From Dallia pectoralis (taxonomy: Eukaryota > Chordata > Actinopteri > Esociformes > Umbridae): DNA of 64,000 nucleotides. The position numbers and the translations under genes are program-made. Positions 50,422-62,386 of the stretch are shown here, one piece after another (the first letter of the stretch is position 1; each line of letters starts with the position of its first letter). The stretch spans positions 9,867,030-9,931,029 of the forward strand of contig CM055742.1 in the NCBI GenBank assembly GCA_029465975.1, written 5' to 3'. The notes beneath the pieces are model-generated. The model searched no databases. It saw only the letters and a list, made by a program, of their open reading frames with translations, and was not told where the DNA came from.

Positions 50422-51604
50422 CGGTAAACTGGTAATAGGGGTTAAACTGGTAATAGGGGGTAACCTGGTAATAGGGGTTAAACTGGTAATATGGGTTAAA
50501 CTGGTAATATGGGGTTAAACTGGTAATAGGGGGTAAAACTGGTAATATGGGGTAAACTGGTAATATGGGGTAAACTGGTAATAGGGGGTAAACTGGTAAT
50601 ATGGGGTAAACTGGTAATATGGGGTAAACTGGTAATATGGGGTAAACTGGTAATAGGGGGTAAACTGGTAATATGGGTAAAACTGGTAATATGGGGTTAA
50701 ACTGGTAATAGGGGGTAAAACTGGTAATATGGGGTAAACTGGTAATATGGGGTAAACTGGTAATAGGGGGTAAACTGGTAATAGGGGTTAAACTGGTAAT
50801 ATGCGGTAAACTGGTAATATGGGGTAAACTGGTAATATGGGGTAAACTGGTAATAGGGGGTAAACTGGTAATAGGGGTAAAACTGGTAACATGGGGTAAA
50901 CTGGTAATATGGGGTAAACTGGTAATAGGGGGTAAACTGGTAATAGGGGTTAAACTGTAATAGGGGGTAAAACTTTTAATATGGGGTAAACTGGTAATAG
51001 GGGTTAAACTGGTAATAGGGGTTAAACTGGTAATAGGGGGTAAATTGGTAATAGGGGTTAAACTGGTAATAGGGGGTAAACTGGTAATATGGGGTAAACT
51101 GGTAATAGGGGTTAAACTGGTAATAGGGGTTAAACTGGTAATAGGGGTTAAACTGGTAATAGGGGGTAAACTGGTAATAGGGGGTAAACTGGTAATATGG
51201 GGTAAACTGGTAATATGGGGTAAACTGGTAATATGGGGTAAACTGGTAATAGGGGGTACACTGGTAATAGGGGTAAAACTGGTAATATGGGGTAAACTGG
51301 TAATATGGGGTAAACTGGTAAGAGGGGGTAAACTGGTAATAGGGGTTAAACTGGCAATAGGGGGTAAAACTGGTAATATGGGGTAAACTGGTAATAGGGG
51401 GTTAAACTGGTAATAGGGGTTAAACTGGTAATAGGGGTTAAACTGGTAATAGGGGGTAAATTGGTAATAGGGGTTAAACTGGTAATAGGGGGTAAACTGG
51501 TAATATGGGGTAAACTGGTAATAGGGGGTAAACTGGTAATAGGGGGTAAACTGGTAATAGGGGTTAAACTGGTAATATGGGGTAAACTGGTAATAGTGGT
51601 TAAA
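50422..51604. repeat. 18-bp minisatellite (taaactggtaatatgggg)
   Basis: About 66 copies of a 17-18-base unit with gggg(g)t and ata(t/g) variation. Ends 14 bases before the candidate exon at 51619. The 423-codon minus-strand frame (Ile-Thr-Ser-Leu-Pro repeats) is an artefact. Confidence 0.97.
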
Positions 51605-51618
51605 CCACTTCTCTTTAG

Positions 51619-51771
51619 GCTTCTGTGCCAGAGGGATCCAATCCAATGACTCCACTTCGGCTCTTACAGGAGAGCTTCTTAATCTCAGAGCGTGAACGCT
51701 TGAACGGGCACCTCCCTCGCTCTCCCTCCCTCCGCATCCTTCAGTACACTCGTGCCCTTTCCTCCTCCTAA
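51619..51771 (+). CDS. candidate alternative sorbs2 exon, 50 codons then stop
   Basis: Directly after the 18-bp minisatellite, the acceptor-like cacttctctttag opens a phase-0 frame compatible with the preceding exon end. It reads ASVPEGSNPMTPLRLLQESF and then ISERERLNGHLPRSPSLRIL, and stops at TAA 51769. The text is complex, non-repetitive and protein-like. No convincing donor lies before the stop, so it would be a terminal exon giving a protein without SH3 domains, or it may be a decaying exon. I do not recognise it in mammalian SORBS2. Transcript evidence would decide. Confidence 0.35.
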   Translation, partial: ASVPEGSNPMTPLRLLQESFLISERERLNGHLPRSPSLRILQYTRALSSS

Positions 51772-52001
51772 AACAATCTCTGAATCAGACACACACGGTC
51801 AGAGTCGATCTCCGTCGCCAGTCTCCACTCTGGGCCTCCACACGAGCGCGGCATGCGGAGCTCACCTCAGCCACGCCGGTTTGAGCGCGGCGCTACACTA
51901 GCCAAGCAACCTGTGTACGGCGGCAGCTTTTGCAACTTGTCTTTGTTCGGGCGGCTCTGACTCTCTCCTCTCCTCCTCTTTTGTTGTCTGCCCTCTTCCA
52001 G

Positions 52002-52054
52002 ACGTCGCTGTACCTCACGCCGACAGTCGACCGCGTTCCGGAGAGGCCCGCGAG
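52002..52054 (+). CDS. sorbs2: sorbs2 exon: TSLYLTPTVDRVPERPA
   Basis: The exon is 53 bases, acceptor ctgccctcttccag, donor GCGAG|gtgagt, phase 0 to 2. It corresponds to mammalian ASLYQSSIDRSLERPMSS. A CpG-rich stretch precedes it (about 51830..51960). Confidence 0.9.
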
Positions 52055-53168
52055 GTGAGTCCTCGTTTCACTGCCTTTTCTTTTCTTGTGTTCTCTGTCT
52101 TTCTCTCTCACTCTTTCAGAACAACAGTGGGCCAAGTAGACCAGGAGCGGGGCTTTACAAATTCTCTCTCTTACCCATAATCTCAATTTCTTCCCTTCAG
52201 TCAGAACAGGGTGTCTCTTGGAACATATAGAATGTCGGTGTGTGTGTGTGTGACCTGTGTGTGTGTGTGTGTGACCTGTGTGTGTGTGTGACTGTGTGTG
52301 TGTGTGTGTGTGTGCCGGCTGACTCTAACCCTGAATACATTGTCCCCCATCCTATTGATTCTGTCCTTCATCACGGTCATTCCCCCTCCTCCCATTCTCC
52401 TTCACCAAGGCTACCAGGCTTAACCAGTTCTGTTAGCTTTGCCTGAATTGAACGATTGAAAGAACGGTGTCTTAAATAACCCATGAAGGATCTAGGCTAG
52501 GGTTTTGTTTATGGTTAGGGTGCTTGCGTGTCTAGTCAGTTGAACCACATGAGAGACCTTTTTAGTCTTTAAATGTCCCATTTAGAATTAGATGGGAGGA
52601 TGCCACAGATGGGAAAGACAGATTGTCCGGGCCTGTGTTCAAACTCTCGTCGCCCCATGTGGTGGAGGTCTCTAACCACCAGAACAGACTCCAGAACAGA
52701 CTCCTGGATAAGCCATGGATTATTCCAGAAGGGGCTCTCAAGCACACCTTGATCATAACATCAACTCCATTAGATGAATGGCCGGACTAATGAAAACATG
52801 AATTAGTCACGTCCAACACTTCAGCTTTGTTCTTCAAAGAACGATTATTGTCTTGTTGCGTGTTAATGTCTCTCTGTTAAAGCTATGAATAGGCTGTAAA
52901 CGCTGCTATGCTCAAGGGATTAATGACACAGATTATTTAATTAACCTGGTCGAACGGAACAACCTGTAGTTTAAGTGTGAGAATAGCCTACGTTTTCCAA
53001 CAATATAGCTATTTTTGATGGTCAAAAACACAGGCCCAGTTTGAGTGATTTTAAAGCACTTTCTTCCTAAAAGTGATAGCTGGCGAGTATGCAGAAAAAA
53101 CAGCAGAGCAGGCGATGCACTCCGTGTTGCGTCTTTAAAGGGGTTTTTCATGTCACGTTGTCCTACAG
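52055..53168. other. intron, nothing coding seen
   Basis: One GT microsatellite (52234..52315) and otherwise unique-looking DNA. Confidence 0.65.
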
Positions 53169-53326
53169 CGCGGCCAGCGACTACAGGAAGAGACGGAAGT
53201 CTGAGCCGTCAGGTGATCCGGCTAAGGACCAGGGCTCTCCGAAACCACTGGACCCCTGCAGAGGCAGCAGCACTCTGAAGAAACCAGTCGCGCTCTCCTC
53301 CCCCTCCTCCCCCTCCAGAGCCAAAG
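53169..53326 (+). CDS. sorbs2: sorbs2 exon: ASDYRKRRKSEPSG...SSPSSPSRAK
   Basis: The exon is 158 bases, acceptor gttgtcctacag, donor CAAAG|gtacac, phase 2 to 1. It carries ASDYRKRRKSEP (ASDFRKRRKSEP in mammals), a basic motif with a Ser in a basophilic-kinase context, and ends in the conserved SSPSSPSRAK. A short (CA)n starts at the donor. The following intron contains the 5.6-kb 14-bp array. Confidence 0.96.
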
Positions 53327-54145
53327 GTACACACACACACACACACACCTAATAAATACTTGACACATGCAGGATGTACATAGATACACAAATACCGGAC
53401 CTCCCCAGAGCCACAGAGACGAGACATAGAACATGCGTACATATTAAGAGCATGTTCATGTAGACAGACGCACACAAATAGCCGACATCTATAGAGCACC
53501 GCGAGGAATCCAGCCAAGAATAAAACCAAAAAGGCTACAGGCTCTCACGTTGCTACACAAACCCGTCGGCTGTGGTTCCTCGTCATGTGTGCTGATAACA
53601 ACGTACACCGGTCCTCGTTTCACGCTATGCTCAGGGACTTTTCCAGGTCAAGGAACTTCCAACGTAGTGCCTATAGCCCTTTTGTTGAGACTGTAAGGAA
53701 ACAATGGCGTTAGACGAGCTAATGGAGATGTTTTAGCGCGTTTACATACATGTTCCAGTTCGCTGCCGACTGAGGAAACAATTGGCTGCCTCTAATGTCT
53801 CAAACCTAATCGGCAAATAACCATGTTCTCTTCATGCAATCTTTGCCACTGTTTACATGTCCAATCTAACATCTCTGAAGCATTTTGTTTTTATGTGTTT
53901 GTGTAATGGGCTACTTAACGGATTGTACAGTTTTAAATAATGATGCGGGTGTTCCTTGGGTGTGTTTTTTCCATTTAATAACGAGGCTGACATAATAGCG
54001 AGTGGTGACATTGAGGGAGCTCAGCTCAGTTCTGTTCTGTTCGTTCCCACTGGCTGACTGACTCGTCATCCCAACATCACTAAAGGCTAAAGAATCAGGA
54101 GTGTGAGATGATCCAGAAATGGATTTGGAAAACCACACAGTTTGC

Positions 54146-57100
54146 TGTGTAGTGTAGTGTTTATAGTGTAGTGTTTATAGTGTAGTGTCTGTAGTGTAGT
54201 GTTTATAGTGTAGTGTCTGTAGTGTAGTGTCTAATGTAGTGTAGTGTTTATAGTGTAGTGTTTATAGTGTAGTGTTTATAGTGTAGTGTCTGTAGTGTAG
54301 TGTTTATAGTGTAGTTTCTGTAGTGTAGTGTTTATAGTGTAGTGTCTGTAGTGTAGTGTCTAATGTAGTGTAGTGTTTATAGTGTAGTGTTTATAGTGTA
54401 GTGTTTATAGTGTAGTGTCTGTAGTGTAGTGTCTAATGTAGTGTAGTGTTTATAGTGTAGTGTTTATAGTGTAGTGTTTATAGTGTAGTGTTTATAGTGT
54501 AGTGTCTGTACTGTAGTGTTTATAGTGTAGTGTCTGTACTGTAGTGTTTATAGTGTAATGTCTGTACTGTAGTGTTTATAGTGTAGTGTCTGTAGTGTAG
54601 TGTTTATAGTGTAGTGTTTATAGTGTAGTGTCTGTAGTGTAGTGTCTGTAGTGTAGTGTCTGTAGTGTAGTGTCTGTAGTGTAGTGTCTGTAGTGTAGTG
54701 TTTATTGTGTAGTGTTTATAGTGTAGTGTTTATAGTGTAGTGTCTGTACTGTAGTGTTTATAGTGTAGTGTCTGTACTGTAGTGTTTATAGTGTAGTGTC
54801 TGTACTGTAGTGTTTATAGTGTAGTGTCTGTAGTGTAGTGTTTATAGTGTAGTGTCTGTACTGTAGTGTTTATAGTGTAGTTTCTGTAGTGTAGTGTTTA
54901 TAGTGTAGTTTCTGTAGTTTAGTGTTTATAGTGTAGTGTCTGTAGTGTAGTGTTTATAGTGTAGTTTCTGTAGTGTAGTGTTTATAGTGTAGTTTCTGTA
55001 GTGTAGTGTTTATAGTGTAGTTTCTGTAGTGTAGTGTTTATAGTGTAGTTTCTGTAGTGTAGTGTTTGTACTGTAGTGTTTATAGTGTAGTTTCTGTAGT
55101 GTAGTGTTTATAGTGTAGTTTCTGTAGTGTAGTGTTTATAGTGTAGTTTCTGTAGTGTAGTGTTTATAGTGTAGTTTCTGTAGTGTAGTGTTTGTACTGT
55201 AGTGTTTATAGTGTAGTGTCTGTAGTGTAGTGTTTATAGTGTAGTTTCTGTAGTGTAGTGTTTATAGTGTAGTGTCTGTAGTGTAGTGTTTATAGTGTAG
55301 TTTCTGTAGTGTAGTGTTTATAGTGTAGTGTCTGTAGTGTAGTGTAGTGTCTAATGTAGTGTAGTGTCTGTAGTGTAGTGTTTATAGTGTAGTGTCTGTA
55401 CTGTAGTGTTTATAGTGTAGTGTCTGTACTGTAGTGTTTATAGTGTAGTGTCTGTAGTGTAGTGTTTATAGAGTAGTGTCTGTACTGTAGTGTTTATAGT
55501 GTAGTGTCTGTACTGTAGTGTTTATAGTGTAGTGTCTGTAGTGTAGTGTTTATAGTGTAGTGTCTGTACTGTAGTGTTTATAGTGTAGTGTCTGTAGTGT
55601 AGTGTTTATAGTGTAGTGTCTGTACTGTAGTGTTTATAGTGTAGTGTCTGTAGTTTAGTGTTTATAGTGTAGTGTCTAATGTAGTGTATGTAGTGTAGTG
55701 TCGGTAGTTTAGTGTTTATAGTGTAGTTTCTGTAGTGTAGTGTAGTGTCTAATGTAGTGTAGTGTCTGTAGTGTAGTGTTTATAGGGTAGTTTCTGTAGT
55801 GTAGTGTTTATAGTGTAGTGTCTGTAGTGTAGTGTTTATAGTGTAGTGTCTGTACTGTAGTGTTTATAGTGTAGTTTCTGTAGTGTAGTGTTTATAGTGT
55901 AGTTTCTGTAGTGTAGTGTTTATAGTGTAGTTTTTGTAGTGTAGTGTTTATAGTGTAGTGTCTGTAGTGTAGTGTTTATAGTGTAGTTTCTGTAGTGTAG
56001 TGTTTATAGTGTAGTGTCTGTAGTGTAGTGTTTATAGTGTAGTTTCTGTAGTGTAGTGTTTATAGTGTAGTTTCTGTAGTGTAGTGTTTATAGTGTAGTG
56101 TCTGTAGTCTAGTGTTTATAGTGTAGTTTCTGTAGTGTAGTGTTTCTAGTGTAGTTTCTGTAGTGTAGTGTTTATAGTGTAGTTTCTGTAGTGTAGTGTT
56201 TATAGTGTAGTTTCTGTAGTGTAGTGTCTGTACTGTATTGTTTATAGTGTAGTGTCTGTAGTGTAGTGTTTATAGTGTAGTTTCTGTAGTGTAGTGTTTA
56301 TAGTGTAGTGTCTGTAGTGTAGTGTAGTGTTTATAGTGTAGTTTCTGTAGTGTAGTGTTTATAGTGTAGTGTCTGTACTGTAGTGTTTATAGTGTAGTGT
56401 CTGTACTGTAGTGTTTATAGTGTAGTGTCTGTAGTGTAGTGTTTATAGTGTAGTGTCTGTACTGTAGTGTTTATAGTGTAGTGTCTGTAGTGTAGTGTTT
56501 ATAGTGTAGTGTCTGTACTGTAGTGTTTATAGTGTAGTGTCTGTAGTGTAGTGTTTATAGTGTAGTGTCTGTACTGTAGTGTTTATAGTGTAGTGTCTGT
56601 AGTGTAGTGTTTATAGTGTAGTGTCTAATGTAGTGTATGTAGTGTAGTGTCGGTAGTTTAGTGTTTATAGTGTAGTTTCTGTAGTGTAGTGTAGTGTCTA
56701 GTGTAGTGTCTGTAGTGTAGTGTTTATAGGGTAGTTTCTGTAATGTAGTGTTTATAGTGTAGTGTCTGTAGTGTAGTGTTTATAGTGTAGTGTCTGTACT
56801 GTAGTGTTTATAGTGTCAGTTTCTGTAGTGTAGTGTTTATAGTGTAGTGTCTGTAGTGTAGTGTTTATAGTGTAGTTTCTGTAGTGTAGTGTTTATAGTG
56901 TAGTTTCTGTAGTGTAGTGTTTATAGTGTAGTTTCTGTAGTGTAGTGTTTATATTGTAGTTTCTGTAGTGTAGTGTCTGTACTGTAGTGTTTATAGTGTC
57001 AGTTTCTGTAGTGTAGTGTTTATAGTGTAGTGTCTGTAGTGTAGTGTTTATAGTGTAGTTTCTGTAGTGTAGTGTTTATAGTGTAGTTTCTGTAGTGTAG

Positions 57101-59728
57101 TGTCTGTACTGTATTGTTTATAGTGTAGTGTCTGTAGTGTAGTGTTTATAGTGTAGTTTCTGTAGTGTAGTGTTTATAGTGTAGTGTCTGTAGTGTAGTG
57201 TAGTGTTTATAGTGTAGTTTCTGTAGTGTAGTGTTTATAGTGTAGTGTCTGTACTGTAGTGTTTATAGTGTAGTGTCTGTACTGTAGTGTTTATAGTGTA
57301 GTGTCTGTAGTGTAGTGTTTATAGTGTAGTGTCTGTACTGTAGTGTTTATAGTGTAGTGTCTGTAGTGTAGTGTTTATAGTGTAGTGTCTGTACTGTAGT
57401 GTTTATAGTGTAGTGTCTGTAGTGTAGTGTTTATAGTGTAGTGTCTGTACTGTAGTGTTTATAGTGTAGTGTCTGTAGTGTAGTGTTTATAGTGTAGTGT
57501 CTAATGTAGTGTATGTAGTGTAGTGTCGGTAGTTTAGTGTTTATAGTGTAGTTTCTGTAGTGTAGTGTAGTGTCTAGTGTAGTGTCTGTAGTGTAGTGTT
57601 TATAGGGTAGTTTCTGTAATGTAGTGTTTATAGTGTAGTGTCTGTAGTGTAGTGTTTATAGTGTAGTGTCTGTACTGTAGTGTTTATAGTGTCAGTTTCT
57701 GTAGTGTAGTGTTTATAGTGTAGTGTCTGTAGTGTAGTGTTTATAGTGTAGTTTCTGTAGTGTAGTGTTTATAGTGTAGTTTCTGTAGTGTAGTGTTTAT
57801 AGTGTAGTTTCTGTAGTGTAGTGTTTATATTGTAGTTTCTGTAGTGTAGTGTCTGTACTGTAGTGTTTATAGTGTCAGTTTCTGTAGTGTAGTGTTTATA
57901 GTGTAGTGTCTGTAGTGTAGTGTTTATAGTGTAGTTTCTGTAGTGTAGTGTTTATAGTGTAGTTTCTGTAGTGTAGTGTCTGTACTGTATTGTTTATAGT
58001 GTAGTGTCTGTAGTGTAGTGTTTATAGTGTAGTTTCTGTAGTGTAGTGTTTATAGTGTAGTGTCTGTAGTGTAGTGTAGTGTTTATAGTGTAGTTTCTGT
58101 AGTGTAGTGTTTATAGTGTAGTGTCTGTACTGTAGTGTTTATAGTGTAGTGTCTGTACTGTAGTGTTTATAGTGTAGTGTCTGTAGTGTAGTGTTTATAG
58201 TGTAGTGTCTGTACTGTAGTGTTTATAGTGTAGTGTCTGTAGTGTAGTGTTTATAGTGTAGTGTCTGTACTGTAGTGTTTATAGTGTAGTGTCTGTAGTG
58301 TAGTGTTTATAGTGTAGTGTCTGTACTGTAGTGTTTATAGTGTAGTGTCTGTAGTGTAGTGTTTATAGTGTAGTGTCTAATGTAGTGTATGTAGTGTAGT
58401 GTCGGTAGTTTAGTGTTTATAGTGTAGTTTCTGTAGTGTAGTGTTTATAGTGTAGTTTCTGTAGTGTAGTGTTTATATTTTAGTTTCTGTAGTGTAGTGT
58501 CTGTACTGTAGTGTTTATAGTGTAGTGTCTGTAGTGTAGTGTTTATAGTGTAGTTTCTGTAGTGTAGTGTTTATAGTGTAGTGTCTGTAGTGTAGTGTTT
58601 ATAGTGTAGTTTCTGTACTGCAGTGTTTATAGTGTAGTGTCTGTAGTGTAGTGTTTATAGTGTAGTTTCTGTAGTGTAGTGTTTATAGTGTAGTTTCTGT
58701 AGTGTAGTGTTTATACTGTAGTTTCTGTAGTGTAGTGTTTATAGTGTAGTGTTTATAGTGTAGTGTCTGTACTGTAGTGTTTATAGTGTAGTGTCTGTAG
58801 TGTAGTGTTTATAGTGTAGTGTCTGTACTATAGTGTTTATAGTATAGTGTCTGTAGTGTAGTGTCGATAGTTTAGTGTTTATAGTGTAGTTTCTGTAGTG
58901 TAGTGTAGTGTCTAATGTAGTCTAGTGTCTGTAGTGTAGTGTTTATAGGGTAGTTTCTGTAGTGTAGTGTTTATAGTGTAGTGTCTGTAGTGTAGTGTCT
59001 AATGTAGTGTACGTAGTGTAGTGTTTACAGTGTAGTGTCTGTAGTGTAGTGTCTAATGTTGTGTGTGAGGTGTAGTGTTTATAGTGTAGTGTCTGTAGTG
59101 TAGTGTTTATAGTGTAGTTTCTGTAGTGTAGTGTTTATAGTGTAGTGTCTGTAGTGTAGCATAGTTTATGTAGTGTAGTGTTTGTAGTTTGTAGTGTAAT
59201 GTTTGTAGTGTAGTGTCTAATGTAATGTAGTGTCTGTAGTGTAGTGTAATGATTGTAGTGTAGTGTCTGTAGTGTAGTGTAGTTTCTGTAGTGTAGTGTA
59301 TGTAGTGTAGTGTATGCAGTGGAGTGTATGTAGTGTAGTTTCTGCAGTGTAGTGTTTGTAGTGTAGTGTAGTGTCTGTAGTGTAGTGTTTGTAGTGTAGT
59401 GTTTATAGTGTAGTGTAGTGTCTGTAGTGTAGTGTTTGTAGTGTAGTGTAGTGTCTGTAGAGTAGTGTAGTGTTTGTAGTGTAGTGTTTGTAGTGTAGTG
59501 TCTGTATTGTAGTGTAGTGTCTGTAGTGTAGTGTAGTTTCTGCAGTGTAGTGTTTATAGTGTAGTGTTGATAGTGTAGTGTAGTTTCTGCAGTGTAGTGT
59601 CTGTATTGTACTGTAGTGTTTATAGTGTAATGTCTGTAGTGTAGTTTCTGCAGTGTAGTGTCCGTAGTGTAGTGTTTATAGTGTAGTGTCCTTAGTGTAG
59701 TGTTTATAGTGTAGTGTCTGTATTGTAA
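54146..59728. repeat. 14-bp/28-bp satellite-like array with ~876-bp higher order
   Basis: About 5.6 kb of gtagtgtttatagt and gtagtgtctgtagt units, usually alternating as a 28-base dimer, with ttctg and ctgtactg variants. The rare marker tcggtagtttag occurs at 55701, 56650, 57525 and 58402, giving spacings of 949, 875 and 877, so blocks of about 876 bases are duplicated as wholes. It degrades after about 59000. Confidence 0.98.
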
Positions 59729-60124
59729 TCACTTTCCCTTATTTAAGCACTGATTATCTGGTGACACTTATCTTTCTTTGTCTGTAACAGCATGTCTAAA
59801 GTTGAGGCGTTTTAAGATTTACAATTTTAAATATTTTCTCCAATCTCCCGTGATGTTCGGGTGCTCTGTTTTAAACTTTCACTGCTTTCTTTGTATTGTT
59901 GTACTTTTTTACCTACTTCCTTTTGTTGGTTTGTTTTTTCTTTCAAACGTTAATATTTACAATAATTGAAATGTTGTTCATACGTACACATGATGCCCTG
60001 AATTGTCCTCCGTCTCTCTTCTTACTTTTATGTTCACTTTCTCTCTCTTTTCCCCCCACTATGATTTTATATCTTATTTTTTCCGCTTTACCATGCTGCT
60101 CTACGTTATGGGATCGACTGAAAG

Positions 60125-62035
60125 GTGGGGACTCGTGCTACATGTCTTTCTCATCCCATTTGAGCTCGTCCGCGTACCTTGGCTCCTCTCTCTTCCCTGA
60201 GCCCTCGATTCTCGTCCGTCGACATCCCAGCGACGATGCCGACCCCGGGGACGCCTCCTCCACCTCCTCGCCCCTCAAACGCTCCATCTGCTTCAAGAAC
60301 GGCTGGCAGACGCCGGGGCGAGACACAGAGACGTGGAGCAGTGTCGAGGTGGCGCCGCCTTCACCCGGCAAGCTCAAGTCTCGCAGTTGTGACGACCTGC
60401 TGAACGACGGGCACCCCGCAGCTGGCGCCGGCGGACAGAGAGCCGTCCGTTCCGAGAGTGCCGGGTCGCTGGTTTGCGACAACTCGTCGGTGCCGACCAC
60501 CACCTCGTCGTCCACCCGCTCCTTGCCCCGTCCGCACAGGCGGCGAGCCCACGACACGCCGGGCTTCCTCAAGCTCTACCGCAAGATGCATCACATCGAC
60601 CGTGCCCAGCTGCTGCCGTCAGACGTCATCCGCTCCGTCCGGGCGCGCATCCTGGAGCTAGAGCGCCAGCCGCACCTCTTCCCTCGGAAACTCTCCCCCT
60701 GGGGGCCGTTGTGGGGACCGGACGTCCCTCGCGATACAGTGCCCACCCGCATCTCCGAGTATGAGCAGCTCATCAAGAAGTCCAAGTCCATGCCCAATTT
60801 GGGCGATAGTGAGGCTCCGTCGGGTGCCACCACGCCGGGCGGGTCGTCGTCCCGTGCCAGTAGTAGCGGGGTCGGTGGGGGCAGGGAAACACCCGGGTAC
60901 GCCTCACGGCGTTTTTCCATTGAATCGCTGCTAGAGGAGGACATTAACAATGGGAACGGGAACGGGGTTTCCTATCAGGCTTTGGACCACCAACACAACA
61001 AGGCGGCAAGGTGTCCGCCTGAGGGTCATCCTCGCATCACCACAGACGCCAACCGCCAGGACTTCCCTGCCCTCCTCGTTTCCCGGCGTGGCACTGCTCC
61101 GGGGGGGGAGTTCTCGGACTCGGAGCAGGACGCGGTCGCGTCGGACCTCAGTGACTTCGTCCAGGTGGAGGGCTCGTCCTTTTGCAGCGAGAGTGACTTT
61201 GACCACTGCTCGCTCACCTCGTCCGTCGAGAGTTTCTACGGGCCCGCTTCCCACCACCACCATCTCCGCCAGCACCACCACAGCCTGGGCCACCACCACC
61301 CCAGTCACCAGAGCCTCGGTCAGGGCCAGGGCTACCAGCACCGTCATCTCATCAGCTCATGCAAAGGACGCTGCCCTGCCTCCAACACCCGATTCACCAC
61401 CATGCTGCGCCATGAGCGTGAGCGCGCCCGCCAGGAGCTCCGTCAGAAACCACCCCAGACACATTACACCAGGCACGAGGGAAGAGAGGGGACCAAAGGG
61501 GACCACCAAGGGGACCACCAAGGGTTGACGTCTTCTCCCCAACAACCCCATCAGGGGATGTCCAAGCTGGCCTTTCTCGTCAGCCCTGTGCCTTTCCGGA
61601 GAAAAAAGGGCGGTTCTCCGCCCGCTTCTAAAAGGAGTAGCGGAGGTCGAAGTACTAGGCCCAAGTCTAAAGAAGCGGTCTACGAAGCTTTGGACGCGGC
61701 CCTGAGGGATATATATGAGCATATCCAAGCGGAGAGGGGAAGGAGCGGTGCCGTGCTCCCGGACGACAGCATCCTCCGGAGGCTACTGGCTGAGATCCTC
61801 CCTGACGTGCCCGAGAGGAGCTCCTCGTTGCGGGGAACGAGGGAGAGCCGCAAGGGGGCCCCGTCCTCCGGCTCCTCGTACCTCGATGGTAGTCCAACGG
61901 CGTACGACTCATCGTCGCGGCTTCAGTCGCCGAGGATACAGTCGCCGCTCAATGCCTGTTACAGTCGCCATGCCAACACCAATAACAGCAGTTATGAAAA
62001 CGATCCGGGCAACAGCAACGTGCGCCCCTACGCAG
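60125..62035 (+). CDS. sorbs2: sorbs2 large neuronal-type exon (nArgBP2 insert)
   Basis: The exon is 1911 bases, phase 1 to 1, acceptor gactgaaag, donor CGCAG|gtggat, about residues 462..1098. Conserved blocks in order are FKNGWQ (60292), SRSCDDLLNDG (60376), PGFLKLYRKMH (60559), VPTRISEYEQLIKKSKSMPN (60741), RRFSIESLLEED (60909), EFSDSEQDAVASDLSDF and SSFCSESDFDH (61108..61205), a His-rich run (61246..61350), a zinc-finger-like HLISSCKGRCPAS (61346), MSKLAFLVSPVPFRRKKG (61558), and YEALDAALRDIYEHIQAERG to PDVPERSSSLRGT (61681..61845). This is the exon that distinguishes neuronal nArgBP2, which binds SAPAP/synaptic partners and shapes dendritic spines. The first two residue pairs of the zinc finger (Cys-x3-Cys, then His 13 residues on) are present, but the expected second His is Ala. 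The acceptor has a weak immediate pyrimidine tract, in keeping with regulated inclusion. Confidence 0.96.
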
Positions 62036-62043
62036 GTGGATAA

Positions 62044-62386
62044 CACACACACAAGCACACACATCTACTATACTACAACACACACACACTCATACACTCG
62101 CACACTCATACACACGCACACTCATACACTCGCACACTCATACACACGCACACTCATACACACGCACACTCATACACTCCCACACTCATACACACGCACA
62201 CTCATACACACTCATACACTCGCACACTCATACACTCGCACACTCATACACTCGCTCACTCATACACTCGCTCACTCATACACTCGCACACTCATACACT
62301 CGCACACTCATACACTCGCACACTCACACACACGTACACTCATACACTCGCACACTCATACACTCGCACACTATACTGTACACATA
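62044..62386. repeat. minisatellite (cacactcatacactcg)
   Basis: About 340 bases of cacactcatacactcg/cacactcatacacacg units. Starts eight bases after the large exon's donor. Confidence 0.95.

Noticed and set aside
50422..51604. Interstitial telomere (ggggttaaac resembles telomeric repeats)
   Set aside because: The period is 18 bases, not 6, and TTAGGG does not occur in tandem.
50384..51655. 423-codon minus-strand frame
   Set aside because: Product of the 18-bp array; the reading changes phase with 17-bp units and has no complexity.
59778..60124. Extension of the large exon upstream (frame open from 59896; acceptor-like ctgtaacag at 59790)
   Set aside because: The open frame encodes hydrophobic Phe/Leu-rich text typical of a pyrimidine-rich intron end, unlike SORBS2; phase 1 entry at 60125 gives the expected Gly-Gly-Asp.
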